A stretch of 64,000 nt of DNA, taken from contig JAXLTC010000001.1 of NCBI GenBank assembly GCA_046330255.1, forward strand, positions 310,001 to 374,000, in the 5' to 3' direction. Shown piece after piece: positions 41,912 through 50,110 of the stretch. How positions within the stretch are numbered: the stretch's first letter is position 1; each line of letters opens with the position of its first letter. The notes under the pieces are model-generated. The model ran no database searches. It had not been told where the DNA came from and saw only the letters and a list, made by a program, of their open reading frames with translations. The translations under genes and the position numbers were made by a program. Source of the stretch: JBBSBL01 sp046330255. GTDB taxonomy: Bacteria; Actinomycetota; Thermoleophilia; Solirubrobacterales; Solirubrobacteraceae.

Positions 41912-42013
41912 GCGGACTCCCGCCCGGGCGCGGACGCCGATCGTCCAGGCGCCGTGATTCCGGGGGGCGCGGCCGTTACGTTCCCGGCCCGCCTGCGACC
42001 CCCGGAGCCACCG

Positions 42014-42760
42014 TTGAGACCCAGCCGCGCCATCGTCACCGCTCTCGCCGCAGCCACCGCGCTGGCCGCCGTGCCCGCCACCGCCCAGGCGGTGATCTTC
42101 AGGATCGACGCGCAGACGTACAAGGGCCGCATGGATGCCGCCCTCACCGTGACGTGGACCCGCGCGAAGGGCGCCGTCGGGGCGCGCTGCCGCGACTGGT
42201 TCTCCTCGAGCGGGACCGAGCGCCTCAACGCCACCTCGCGCGAGTATCACCTCAACCGGGTGTCCGGGCGGGTGTTCGGGGCCGGTGCGTTCACGGGCCG
42301 GGGCGCAACATCCGGGAAGGTGACCACGGCGTTCTCCACCGAGGCGGGGTGCCCCGCGGTCTGCGCCAGCGCCGTTCCCGGCCGCCCGCGGGCGCGCGCG
42401 GCCGACTGCGTGTCGGCGGACAAGCGCGCCGCGTCGCGCTGGCGCTGCTCGGCGCGGCGGGTCGCCGGCGCGGTGAGCCTGGACGGCGGCCCCCGGATCG
42501 ACGCGCTGGCGAGGATCCGGCCCCTCTACTCCTCGGCGACCGCGCCGAAGTGCGGGCGGCCGCCCGACAGCGACAAGCCCTTCCGCGTGAACCTCGGCCA
42601 GGAGAGCGATCTGCGCCACGTGGGGCGCCGCGGCCGCTACATCGCCCGGGGCACCCGTCACGGCAACTGCCCCGGCGTGAAGCGGGTCGAGGGCGACGGG
42701 ACGCGCGTGACCTGCCGCTACAGGCTGAGCGTGACGCTGAACGTGCGGCGCACCGGCTAG
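42014..42760 (+). CDS. Secreted protein of unknown function
   Basis: 248 aa from the TTG at 42014, supported by a GGAG six bases upstream and a clean signal peptide (LRPSRAIVTALAAATALAAV). A longer GTG start at 41954 is possible. The mature part is beta-rich with several cysteines (GARCRDWFSSSGTERLN, GCPAVCAS, DCVSADKR, APKCGRP, GNCPGVKRVEGDG, VTCRYRLSVTLNV). No family recognised; exported by prediction. Its TAG stop is shared, as the palindrome CTAG (42757-42760), with the convergent antiporter gene. Confidence 0.65.
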   Translation: MRPSRAIVTALAAATALAAVPATAQAVIFRIDAQTYKGRMDAALTVTWTRAKGAVGARCRDWFSSSGTERLNATSREYHLNRVSGRVFGAGAFTGRGATSGKVTTAFSTEAGCPAVCASAVPGRPRARAADCVSADKRAASRWRCSARRVAGAVSLDGGPRIDALARIRPLYSSATAPKCGRPPDSDKPFRVNLGQESDLRHVGRRGRYIARGTRHGNCPGVKRVEGDGTRVTCRYRLSVTLNVRRTG

Positions 42761-43953
42761 GGCGGCGAGCGCCGCCCGTAGGCCGCCGCGAGCGCACCCG
42801 CGCTCAGGCCGTGGAGGACCACGCTCGCCAGCACCACCATCACCATCACCTGGACGACGATCGCGGCCTCCCGCGGATGGCTCAGGTCGATGAAGGCGAG
42901 CAGGCCGAACACGATCGACGCCAGCCCGCGCGGCCCGAGCCAGCCGATGAAGAGCACGTCGCGGCGCGCGATGCCCGTGCGCGCCAGCGCGAGCGTCACC
43001 GGGGCGATGCGCACGACCGTCAGCGCGAGCAGCGCGTAGAGCAGGATCTCCCAGTCGAACCCGATGCGCAGCGCCGCGGTCACGAGTTGGCCGAAGGCGA
43101 ACCACACGGCGAGCGTGAGCAGGCTCCCGACGTCCTCGACCAGGTGCAGCGCATCCTCGGGCAGGCGGTGCGCGGAGGAGTTGAAGAAGACACCCGCGAT
43201 GAACGCGGCGACGAAGCCGTTGCCGTCCAGCGAGACCGAGGCCGTGTAGCAGAGCAGCGGAAGCGCGAGCACTCCGAAGCGCAGGGCCGCGGGCTCGGTC
43301 CAGCCCCTCGCCCACGAGCCGGCGAGCAGCCGCGCGCCGGCAAGCCCGACCGCCGCGCCGACCCCGAGCGCGATCAGCACGGCCGGCAGCGCGTTCGCGA
43401 GCGCGTCGCTGACGGGCGTGCCACGGCCCGGAGTCTCCGCGCCGGCGATGCAGAAGAGGAAGAGCGGCGCCACGACTCCGTCGTTCAGGCCGGCCTCGAC
43501 GTTGAGGATGCTGCGCAGCCGCGAGGGCACCCGCCTGTCGCGCACGATCGCCACCGCGGGCGCGAGATCGGTTGGCACGGCGACGACAGCGAGCACAGCG
43601 AGCACCCACGCATCCTGCTCGGGGAACAGCGCGAAGCCGGCCAGCCAGGCGAGCAGCAGGCTCAGCGGCAGCGCGATCGCGAGCAGCCGGACCGTGATCC
43701 GCGGCTCGGGCCCGAGGATTCCCTTCGGCACCTCGGTCGCGTCGACGAACAGCACGATCGCCAGCGCGACCTCGACCGCCCGCTCGACCGTCTTGGTGTC
43801 GAGGTCGATCTCGAAGACCGGGTTCGACCCCACGCTCAGCGCGATTCCCGCCGCGACCATCGCGATCGCGGCCGTCACGCTGCCGCGCGCCAGCCGGCCC
43901 GAGAGCAGCGCCCAGGCGAGCAGGACCACGAGCATCGCGATGACCGCCGGCAC
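42757..43953 (-). CDS. Cation/proton antiporter (CPA family)
   Basis: 398 aa, about 12 hydrophobic helices. AIVLFVDATEVPKGIL, LAVVAVPTDLAPAVAIVRD and VEAGLNDGVVAPLFLFCIAG (the ND pair of CPA1 antiporters) are characteristic, as is GWLGPRGLASIVFGLLA near the end. It exchanges Na+ or K+ for protons across the membrane. The GTG start is at 43953. No regulatory RCK/TrkA domain is attached. Confidence 0.92.
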   Translation of the reverse strand: MPAVIAMLVVLLAWALLSGRLARGSVTAAIAMVAAGIALSVGSNPVFEIDLDTKTVERAVEVALAIVLFVDATEVPKGILGPEPRITVRLLAIALPLSLLLAWLAGFALFPEQDAWVLAVLAVVAVPTDLAPAVAIVRDRRVPSRLRSILNVEAGLNDGVVAPLFLFCIAGAETPGRGTPVSDALANALPAVLIALGVGAAVGLAGARLLAGSWARGWTEPAALRFGVLALPLLCYTASVSLDGNGFVAAFIAGVFFNSSAHRLPEDALHLVEDVGSLLTLAVWFAFGQLVTAALRIGFDWEILLYALLALTVVRIAPVTLALARTGIARRDVLFIGWLGPRGLASIVFGLLAFIDLSHPREAAIVVQVMVMVVLASVVLHGLSAGALAAAYGRRSPP

Positions 43954-44016
43954 GGCGCGCGACGCTACAGGCCACCCCGGCTTGCCGCGCTCGCCGGCCG
44001 GTGTACGGTGAACGGC

Positions 44017-44481
44017 ATGGGTCGATCGCGCGCGCGCCTGGTCGGGATCAACCACGTCGCGCTCGAGGTGGACGACATCGACGCCGCGCTCGAGTTCTAC
44101 GGGCGGCTGTTCGGCTTCGAGTTGCGCGGCCGCCACGGGTCGCGCATGGCGTTCCTCGACGCCGGCGACCAGTTCCTCGCGCTCTCGGCCCCGCGGCGCC
44201 AGCCGCCCGACCGCAGCCGCCACTTCGGGCTGGTCGTCGATGACCGCGACGCCGTCCGGGCCGCCCTGGAGCAGGCGGGCGCCGAGATCGTTCCCGGGCG
44301 CGGCCTCGACTTCCTCGACCCGTGGGGCAACCGCGTAGAGGTCGTCCAGTACGACGAGATCCAGTTCACCAAGGCGCCCGGGGTGCTCGCGGGCATGGGC
44401 CTCGGCAACCTGGGCAAGACCGGACCCGCGCTCCAGGAACTGCGCGCGAAGGGGCTCGCGGAGCCGGACGGAGAGGACTGA
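44017..44481 (+). CDS. VOC-family (glyoxalase-like) protein
   Basis: 154 aa, one VOC domain: INHVALEVDDIDAALEFYGRL, GSRMAFLDAGDQFLAL, RHFGLVVDDRDAVRAALEQAG and FLDPWGNRVEVVQYDE. His and Glu metal ligands are in their usual strands. A C-terminal ~35-residue tail (GVLAGMGLGNLGKTG) goes beyond the fold. Reaction unknown. Confidence 0.88.
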   Translation: MGRSRARLVGINHVALEVDDIDAALEFYGRLFGFELRGRHGSRMAFLDAGDQFLALSAPRRQPPDRSRHFGLVVDDRDAVRAALEQAGAEIVPGRGLDFLDPWGNRVEVVQYDEIQFTKAPGVLAGMGLGNLGKTGPALQELRAKGLAEPDGED

Positions 44482-44534
44482 CGGGGCGCGCGGTCGCGCT
44501 TGCCGCGCCGGGCGCCCGGCGCTACCTTCGGCGC

Positions 44535-45377
44535 ATGGCGATCGGCGAGCACCGCCCCGAGCCGGCGCCGGCCGCCCAGGACCTCCCGCCCGCGGAGGCC
44601 TACGCGGCGATCCGCGCGGAGGCGGAGCGCCTGGCCGGCGGCCCCGGCGACATGCCCCCGCGCGTCGCCCACCTGCACTCGATCTTCGTGGAGTCCGGCG
44701 GCAACCACGCGTTCCCGGAGGTCGCGCTGCACGGCGCCCTGTGGGCCTACGGCTTCTACGAGCGGCGCGGGACCGTCAGCCGCATGATCGCCTACCGCTA
44801 CTTCTACGACCGCGACGAGCGCGCGCGGCGCAGCTACATGCTGTTCGAGTTCTCCCAGGGCTTCAAGGAGGCCAACCGCTCGGTCTTCGTCGACACCTGG
44901 ACGAACTTCCACTTCACGCGCGACCATGGCGAGCGCGACGGCGCCGACGAGGTGCTAGCGCCGGAGCTGCTCGACGCCCTCGGCCGGGTCCACCACGCGG
45001 CACGGGCGGGCAGGCGACTGGGCCGGAGCGAGCGCGCCGAGGTCTTCCGCACCTCGCTGCTCTTCGAGCAGGAGAACACGGTCGGCCCGAAGGTGCGCGC
45101 GGAGATCGCGAAGTTCGACTGCCCCGTGCTGTCGACGATCGTGCGCAAGCCGGTCGTGCGCTTCGTCTACTTCCCCCGCACGACGTTCCTGCGCTTCGAC
45201 GACTTCGGCGACACCGACGAGCGCATCGAGCACGCCGTCCGCAGCTACGAGCTCGCAGAGGACGCCGGCTGGGAGAACGTGTCGGCCGCGATCCGCTACC
45301 ACGGCGTGCTGCCGGCGCGCTTCCAGCAGGACCCGCTGGGCTACGCAGCCGAACTGCGCGCCGCGGCGACCGCCTGA
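44535..45377 (+). CDS. Conserved-looking protein of unknown function
   Basis: 280 aa, soluble, no family recognised. Distinct segments: HLHSIFVESGGNHAFPEVAL, GLWAYG-like region LWAYGFYERRGTVS, FSQGFKEANRSVFVDTWTNF, and RFVYFPRTTFLRFDDFGDTD. The composition is rich in aromatic and charged residues and reads as a real folded protein. A TACCTT box precedes the ATG by ten bases, suggesting leaderless translation. The 3' end overlaps the TetR gene by 37 bp. Confidence 0.75.
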   Translation: MAIGEHRPEPAPAAQDLPPAEAYAAIRAEAERLAGGPGDMPPRVAHLHSIFVESGGNHAFPEVALHGALWAYGFYERRGTVSRMIAYRYFYDRDERARRSYMLFEFSQGFKEANRSVFVDTWTNFHFTRDHGERDGADEVLAPELLDALGRVHHAARAGRRLGRSERAEVFRTSLLFEQENTVGPKVRAEIAKFDCPVLSTIVRKPVVRFVYFPRTTFLRFDDFGDTDERIEHAVRSYELAEDAGWENVSAAIRYHGVLPARFQQDPLGYAAELRAAATA

Positions 45378-46000
45378 GCGGCCCCGCGCGCGGTCGCTCC
45401 GCCCTGCAGCCCGATCGCGCGGCGCATCGCGGCCCGGATGCGGTCGAGCGCGCGCTGGTCGCCGAGCAGGCGCCCGGCGACGCTGCCGCCCGAGGCGAGG
45501 GCGTGCAGTTCCAGCGCGACGTCCGCGGGATCGCGGTCCGCGGGCAGGTCGCCGTCCTCGCGCGCCCGGCGCGCCTCGGCGTCGAGCACCGCCAGCCAGC
45601 GGCGCACCGCGACCGCGGCGTCGTCGCGCAACGCTCCAGGGCGCGCGTCGTACTCCACCGATGCCGTGGTCACGAAGCAGCCGCCCGGGAAGGTGCCGTC
45701 GCGCAGGTGCGCGATCCACGCGTCGACGATCGCCTCGAGCCTTGGCAGCCCCGGCTCGACCCGGCTCGCCGGCGCCCACACCGCCTCGGTGAAGCGCCCG
45801 ACGGCCGCGGCGAGCACCGCGCGCTGCAGCGCCTCCTTGTCCCCGAAGCGCCCGATCAGGCCGCTCTTGCTCATGCCGAGATCGCCCGCGAGCCGCCCGA
45901 TCGTCAGGCCCTCGAGCCCCTCGACGGAGGCGAGGTCGACCGCCGCCTCGACGGTCGAGGCGCGGCTGTCGGCGACGTCGGCTTCGGCGCGGCGCGGCAT
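45341..46000 (-). CDS. TetR-family transcriptional regulator
   Basis: 219 aa. N-terminal HTH: VEAAVDLASVEGLEGLTIGR, LAGDLGMSKSGLIGRFGDKEAL. The C-terminal ligand domain is of the TetR_C type (TFPGGCFVTTASVEYDARPG). A perfect 14-bp palindrome lies 25 bp upstream of the ATG. Divergent from the MBL/hydrolase gene pair at 46084, which it probably controls. Confidence 0.92.
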   Translation of the reverse strand: MPRRAEADVADSRASTVEAAVDLASVEGLEGLTIGRLAGDLGMSKSGLIGRFGDKEALQRAVLAAAVGRFTEAVWAPASRVEPGLPRLEAIVDAWIAHLRDGTFPGGCFVTTASVEYDARPGALRDDAAVAVRRWLAVLDAEARRAREDGDLPADRDPADVALELHALASGGSVAGRLLGDQRALDRIRAAMRRAIGLQGGATARGAAQAVAAARSSAA

Positions 46001-46024
46001 GGCGGTGCCGAGGAGGATACAGGA

Positions 46025-46038
46025 CGAACGATCGTTCG
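46025..46038. promoter_or_regulatory. Perfect 14-bp palindrome, TetR operator candidate
   Basis: CGAACGATCGTTCG lies between the divergent TetR (46000) and MBL (46084) genes and directly abuts a TATAAC -10-like box at 46040-46045 on the plus strand. This is the classic position for a TetR operator that represses both directions. Confidence 0.75.
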
Positions 46039-46083
46039 CTATAACTCGACCGCGACCCCCGCATCCGATACGAGGAACCGAAC

Positions 46084-46905
46084 ATGCGACTGAGATGGCT
46101 GGGCTGGGCAGGCGTCGAGCTGGAGGCGGACGGCGCGACGGTGGTGATCGACCCGCTGGCGGACGCCGGCGCCGTGTTCGCGCCGCTCGGAGACCGCGCG
46201 GCGGGCACCCCGTCGCCGGATGTCGTGGCGCCGAGCCGGGGCCGCGCGGTCGCCGGCCTCGTGACCCACCTGCACCGCGACCACGCCGATGCGGAGGCGC
46301 TCGCCGCCGCGCTCGCTCCCGGCGCGCCGCTCTACGAGCCGCCCGCCGGGAGCGGCGAGGGCCTCGAGGAGCTCGCACTCGCCCAGGCCCAGCACGAGCT
46401 GGGCGCCGCGGGCCTCGACCGCCGGCGGATCGAGCCGTGGCGCTCGGCGGCGGCCGGCCCGTTCACGCTGACCGCGCTCCCGGCGGTCGACGGCACCGGC
46501 GACCCGCAGGTCTCGTGGCTCATCGAGGCGGACGGCGCCCGCGTCCTGCACCTCGGAGACACGATGTTCCACGGCTACTGGTGGCGGATGGCGCTGCGCC
46601 ACGGCCCGTTCGACGTCGCGCTTCTCCCCGTGAACGGCGCGGTCGTCGGCTTCCCGCACCGCTCGCCCGCGAGCCCGCTGCCGGTAGCGATGGACCCGGA
46701 GCACGCGGCCGTGGCCGCCGAGCTCCTCGGCGCCCGCCTCGCGATCCCGATCCACGCCGAGGGCTACGAGATCGGCGGCGTCTACGAGCCGGTCGCGGGC
46801 GCTGCCGAGCGCTTCGCCGCGGCGGCCGCCGGGCGCGGCGTGGCGGCGCGGACGCTGGGCGTCGGCGAGGCGCTCGAGGTCGGCGAGCCGGTCGCGGTCG
46901 AATGA
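46084..46905 (+). CDS. MBL-fold (UlaG-like) metal-dependent hydrolase
   Basis: 273 aa. Opens MRLRWLGWAGVELEADGATV as in UlaG/UPF0173 proteins. The metal motif is LVTHLHRDHADAEAL, then HLGDTMFHG and IPIHAEGYEIGG. Its stop overlaps the start of the alpha/beta hydrolase by 4 nt. Probable target of the divergent TetR regulator; substrate unknown. Confidence 0.88.
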   Translation: MRLRWLGWAGVELEADGATVVIDPLADAGAVFAPLGDRAAGTPSPDVVAPSRGRAVAGLVTHLHRDHADAEALAAALAPGAPLYEPPAGSGEGLEELALAQAQHELGAAGLDRRRIEPWRSAAAGPFTLTALPAVDGTGDPQVSWLIEADGARVLHLGDTMFHGYWWRMALRHGPFDVALLPVNGAVVGFPHRSPASPLPVAMDPEHAAVAAELLGARLAIPIHAEGYEIGGVYEPVAGAAERFAAAAAGRGVAARTLGVGEALEVGEPVAVE

Positions 46906-47804
46906 GCCGCCCCTTCCCGGCGCTCGCCGGCGTCGGGGTCGAGCACCGTTTCGTGCAGGCCCGCGGCCTGCGGTTCCACGTCGCGCTCGCCGGGCCGCGC
47001 GGCGCGGAGCCGCTCGTGCTGCTCCACGGCTGGCCGCAGCACTGGTACGAGTGGCGCAAGGTTCTTCCGAGCCTGGCCGAGCGCCGCCGCTGCGTGATGC
47101 CGGATCTGCGCGGCCTCGGCTGGAGCGACGCGCCTCCCCGCGGCTACGCGAAGGAGACGCTCGCCGCCGACGTGCTCGCGATCCTGGACGCGCTCGGCAT
47201 CGCGCGCACCGACCTGGTCGCCCACGACTGGGGCGCCTGGATCGGCTTCCTGATCGCGCTGCGGGCGCCGCACCGCCTGCGGCGCCACCTGGCGCTGAAC
47301 ATCGCTCCGCCGTGGATGCCGAGCTCCCCCCGCCGGCCACGGCCGCGCGACGCGGCGGCGCTGCCGCGCCTCGCCTACCAGCTTCCGCTCGCCACGCCGC
47401 TGCTGGGAGCGGCGCTCCTGCGGCGAACGCGGGCGGTCGAGCGGATGCTCACCGCGGACAACGTCCACCGCGACGCCTTCACGGGGGAGGACCTGGCGGC
47501 GTTCGCCGAGGTGCTGCGCGAGCCCGCGCGGGCGCGCGCCTCGTCGCTGATCTACCGCACGTTCCTCGGCCGCGAGCTGCTGCCGCTGCTGCGCGGCCGC
47601 TACGAGCGCGTCCCGCTAACGGTCCCGACCCGCCTGCTCTTCGGCACGGGCGACTTCGCGATCTCGCGCCGCCACGTCGACGAGGCCGCCACGAGGCCCG
47701 GGAAGGCCTACGAGGTCGAGCACGTCGCCGACTCGGGCCACTTCATCGCCGAGGAGCGCCCCGACCTCGTGGTCGCCCATGCGCGCGACCACCTGGGCGC
47801 CTGA
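46902..47804 (+). CDS. Alpha/beta hydrolase, epoxide hydrolase-like
   Basis: 300 aa. Oxyanion region LVLLHGWPQHWYEWRKVLP, nucleophile elbow LVAHDWGAWIG (Asp nucleophile), and the distal His in VADSGHFIAEERPD. HGWPQHWYEW and the Asp nucleophile are the epoxide hydrolase/haloalkane dehalogenase type. Coupled by ATGA overlap to the MBL gene and likely under the same TetR. Confidence 0.9.
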   Translation: MSRPFPALAGVGVEHRFVQARGLRFHVALAGPRGAEPLVLLHGWPQHWYEWRKVLPSLAERRRCVMPDLRGLGWSDAPPRGYAKETLAADVLAILDALGIARTDLVAHDWGAWIGFLIALRAPHRLRRHLALNIAPPWMPSSPRRPRPRDAAALPRLAYQLPLATPLLGAALLRRTRAVERMLTADNVHRDAFTGEDLAAFAEVLREPARARASSLIYRTFLGRELLPLLRGRYERVPLTVPTRLLFGTGDFAISRRHVDEAATRPGKAYEVEHVADSGHFIAEERPDLVVAHARDHLGA

Positions 47805-47837
47805 CCCCGGCCGCCGCGACGGCCCGCCGGCCCCTGC

Positions 47838-48344
47838 TCAGCGCGCGAGCCCGTCGATCGCGACGGCGACCGACAGCAGCAGAGCCTCGTCCTCGCCGGG
47901 CGCGATCTCGATCCCGAACGTCTCGCGGACCCGCACCCACTTCTTCGAGACCGTCGCGATCACGTCGCCGTCGCGCTTGATCTCGTACTCGTGCTCGAGC
48001 ACGTTGCCCTTGGCGCTGAGGTCCTCCCCGCCCTCGACCTCGATCGAGAACCGGTCGCGGATCCCGACGAGCGCCTTGTGGACGGTCGCGAGATCGCGCC
48101 CGTCGCGCTCGATCTGCATCGTCCCGCGCACGTGCGCGACGCGGTCCTGGATGTGGGCGACCTCGTTGCCGGAGGGGTCCTCGAGCACGAACGTCTTGCG
48201 CACGCGCAGCGCCTTGCCGTTCACCTTGAACGCCTTCTCCCCGGCCTCGTCCTCGATCCAGAAGTCGTCGCCGATCGAGAGCAGCTTCTCGCGCATCACG
48301 AACCGCCGCCCCCCGTCTCCGTCACCGCGTCGCAGAAGTCCCAT
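47838..48344 (-). CDS. LURP-one-related (tubby-like fold) protein
   Basis: 168 aa. From ~residue 17, MREKLLSIGDDFWIEDEAG, VNGKALRVRKTFVLEDPSG and IQDRVAHVRGTMQIERDG are the beta-strand repeats of the LURP-one family, which has the tubby/scramblase fold. Function in bacteria unknown. The start could be the ATG at 48344 or the internal Met before REKLL. Confidence 0.88.
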   Translation of the reverse strand: MGLLRRGDGDGGRRFVMREKLLSIGDDFWIEDEAGEKAFKVNGKALRVRKTFVLEDPSGNEVAHIQDRVAHVRGTMQIERDGRDLATVHKALVGIRDRFSIEVEGGEDLSAKGNVLEHEYEIKRDGDVIATVSKKWVRVRETFGIEIAPGEDEALLLSVAVAIDGLAR

Positions 48345-48416
48345 CGCCCGCCTTCCTGGTCGATTCTCTCGCCCGCCGGGCAAAGCCTAGGGAACCACCG
48401 CGCGGGCGCTCGCCGG

Positions 48417-49028
48417 TCACGCCGCCCAGCGCTCGACGAACGCGGAGAGCGCGGCGACGCCGAGCTCGAGCACCTTGCGGTCGGGCTCGCGGGGGTCGCG
48501 GAAGGCGACCTCGAGGATCCGGTCGCCCAGCTCGGTGACGAGGTCGAAGACCTCGACGGGCGTGTCGGTGCGCACCAGCCCGCGCGCGACGAGCAGCTCG
48601 CGGACGCGGCGCGCGAGCTCATGGTTGCGCCGGCGGACCGACTCCACGACGGCGGGCGAGGCGCGGCCTCCGAACCACAGCGCGGCGAGGCTCGGGTGGT
48701 CCTCGTAGTAGCTGACGTGCAGGTCGAACTCGAGCCGAAGCAGACCCTCGAGGTCCCCCGGCTCCCAGGTGGCCTCGCCCGCGCGCGCGTGCTCGTCGAG
48801 GTCGTCGACCATCTGCTCGAGCAGCGCGTCGAGGACCTCGTCGCGGTCGGCGAAGAAGCGATACAGCGACGGCGCCGCCACGCCGGCGCGCTCGGCGATC
48901 GCGCGGGTCGTGGCCGCGTCGACGCCCTCCTCGGCGACGAGTCGCTCGGCCGCCTCGAGGATGCGGCGCACGGTGCGCCGGCTGCGCGCCTGCGCCGGCA
49001 CGCGGCGGGCTCTCGTCGGCGTGCTCAT
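48417..49028 (-). CDS. TetR-family regulator of the 49-55 kb operon
   Basis: 203 aa. HTH: RRILEAAERLVAEEGVDAAT, TRAIAERAGVAAPSLYRFFADRDEVL. The C-terminal part is a helical ligand domain. It is transcribed away from the operon starting at 49164. A TATAAC...GTTATA palindrome in the intergenic promoter is the probable binding site. Confidence 0.92.
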   Translation of the reverse strand: MSTPTRARRVPAQARSRRTVRRILEAAERLVAEEGVDAATTRAIAERAGVAAPSLYRFFADRDEVLDALLEQMVDDLDEHARAGEATWEPGDLEGLLRLEFDLHVSYYEDHPSLAALWFGGRASPAVVESVRRRNHELARRVRELLVARGLVRTDTPVEVFDLVTELGDRILEVAFRDPREPDRKVLELGVAALSAFVERWAA

Positions 49029-49083
49029 GCGCGCCTTCGAGCATCGCAGGGGAGCCGGCGGGGCGGCCCGGCGACGGTTCGGC

Positions 49084-49131
49084 TTGACACGGTATCCACG
49101 CCCTCTGTAGTATAACACGAGTCGCGTTATA
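49084..49131 (+). promoter_or_regulatory. Promoter and TetR operator of the SDR-ThDP operon
   Basis: TTGACA (49084-49089), an 18-bp spacer and TAGTAT (49108-49113) form a good sigma-70-type promoter. The 21-bp near-perfect palindrome TATAACACGAGTCGCGTTATA (49111-49131 in full) overlaps the -10 and start region, so TetR binding would block transcription of the operon. Confidence 0.78.
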
Positions 49132-49163
49132 GTTCTGTGTCCCGCCGAGAGGACCCCCGAGAG

Positions 49164-49307
49164 ATGGCCACGACGCCGCAGACGACCGGCAAGCCCGAGC
49201 CCCAGCGATACGCCCCCGAGGCCTATGCGCCGACGCCCGGGGGCGCCGCCCCGGCGCCCGAGGCCTACGCGGCGCCCGTGCCCGCCCTCGCCGGAGCCGC
49301 GTCGTGA
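49164..49307 (+). CDS. 47-aa Pro/Ala/Tyr-rich leader protein
   Basis: Starts at the ATG at 49164 after a GAGAGG-like site and ends with a TGA that overlaps the GTG of the SDR gene (49304-49307). The sequence has two imperfect copies of APEAYA-P-PG (QRYAPEAYAPTPGG and APAPEAYAAPVPAL) and no hydrophobic or catalytic features. Its position as first ORF after a TetR operator and its coupling to the next gene make it likely to be translated. It could act as a coupling leader or a small accessory peptide. Confidence 0.6.
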   Translation: MATTPQTTGKPEPQRYAPEAYAPTPGGAAPAPEAYAAPVPALAGAAS

Positions 49308-50110
49308 ACGTCGCGATCACCGGAGGCGCGCGCGGCATCGGGCGCGCGACGGCCGAGGCCGCCGTGCGCGCCGGCCACCGCGTCGCGATCGCCGACCTCG
49401 AGGGCGCGCTCGCCGAGTCCGCGGCACGCGAGATCGGCGCCCAGGCGGCCGGTTTCGCGGTCGACGTCCGCAACCGCGACTCGTTCACCGCCTTCCTCGA
49501 CGGCGCCGAGGACCGCTTCGGCCCGCTCGACGCGCTCGTCAACAACGCCGGCGTCGCGTTCCTCGGCGCGTTCGCCGAGGAAGAGCCCGGCCGCACCCGG
49601 CAGACGGTCGAGGTGAACCTCCTCGGCGTGCTCACCGGCAGCCGGCTCGCGCTCGACCGCTTCCTGCCCCGGGGCCGCGGGCACGTCGTGAACCTCGCCT
49701 CGTCCGCCGGGCAGATCGCGCCCGCGCACGGCGCGACGTACGCCGCCACCAAGCACGGCGTCGTCGGGTTCACCCGAGCGCTGCGCGCCGAACTGCGCGG
49801 CACGGGCGTCCGCACCACGATCGTCATGCCGGGCGTGATCCGGACCGAGATGATCGGCGGCTTCGCGAGAGCGCGCGCGACGCGCACCGTCGAGCCCTCG
49901 GTCGTCGGCGAAGCGATCGCGGACGCGCTGCGCACCGGCAGGCCGGAGGTGTTCACGCCCCGCGAGCTCGGGCCGGTCGCCCGCCTGATCGCAGGCCTGC
50001 CGCCGCGCGCGTCGGACGCGCTGAAGCGCCTCGCCGGGGCCGATGACGTCATGACGAACGCAGACCGGTCCGCGCGCGCCGACTACGAGCGAAGGGCCGG
50101 CGGCTCGTGA
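49304..50110 (+). CDS. Short-chain dehydrogenase/reductase
   Basis: 268 aa. Cofactor motif ITGGARGIGRATAEA, NNAG in LVNNAGVAFLGAFAEE, catalytic Ser in VNLASSAGQIAP and Tyr/Lys in YAATKHGVVGF. PGVIRTEM follows. An Asp after the second strand (IADLEG) points to NAD preference. Overlaps the alpha/beta hydrolase by 4 nt. Substrate unknown. Confidence 0.92.
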   Translation: MNVAITGGARGIGRATAEAAVRAGHRVAIADLEGALAESAAREIGAQAAGFAVDVRNRDSFTAFLDGAEDRFGPLDALVNNAGVAFLGAFAEEEPGRTRQTVEVNLLGVLTGSRLALDRFLPRGRGHVVNLASSAGQIAPAHGATYAATKHGVVGFTRALRAELRGTGVRTTIVMPGVIRTEMIGGFARARATRTVEPSVVGEAIADALRTGRPEVFTPRELGPVARLIAGLPPRASDALKRLAGADDVMTNADRSARADYERRAGGS

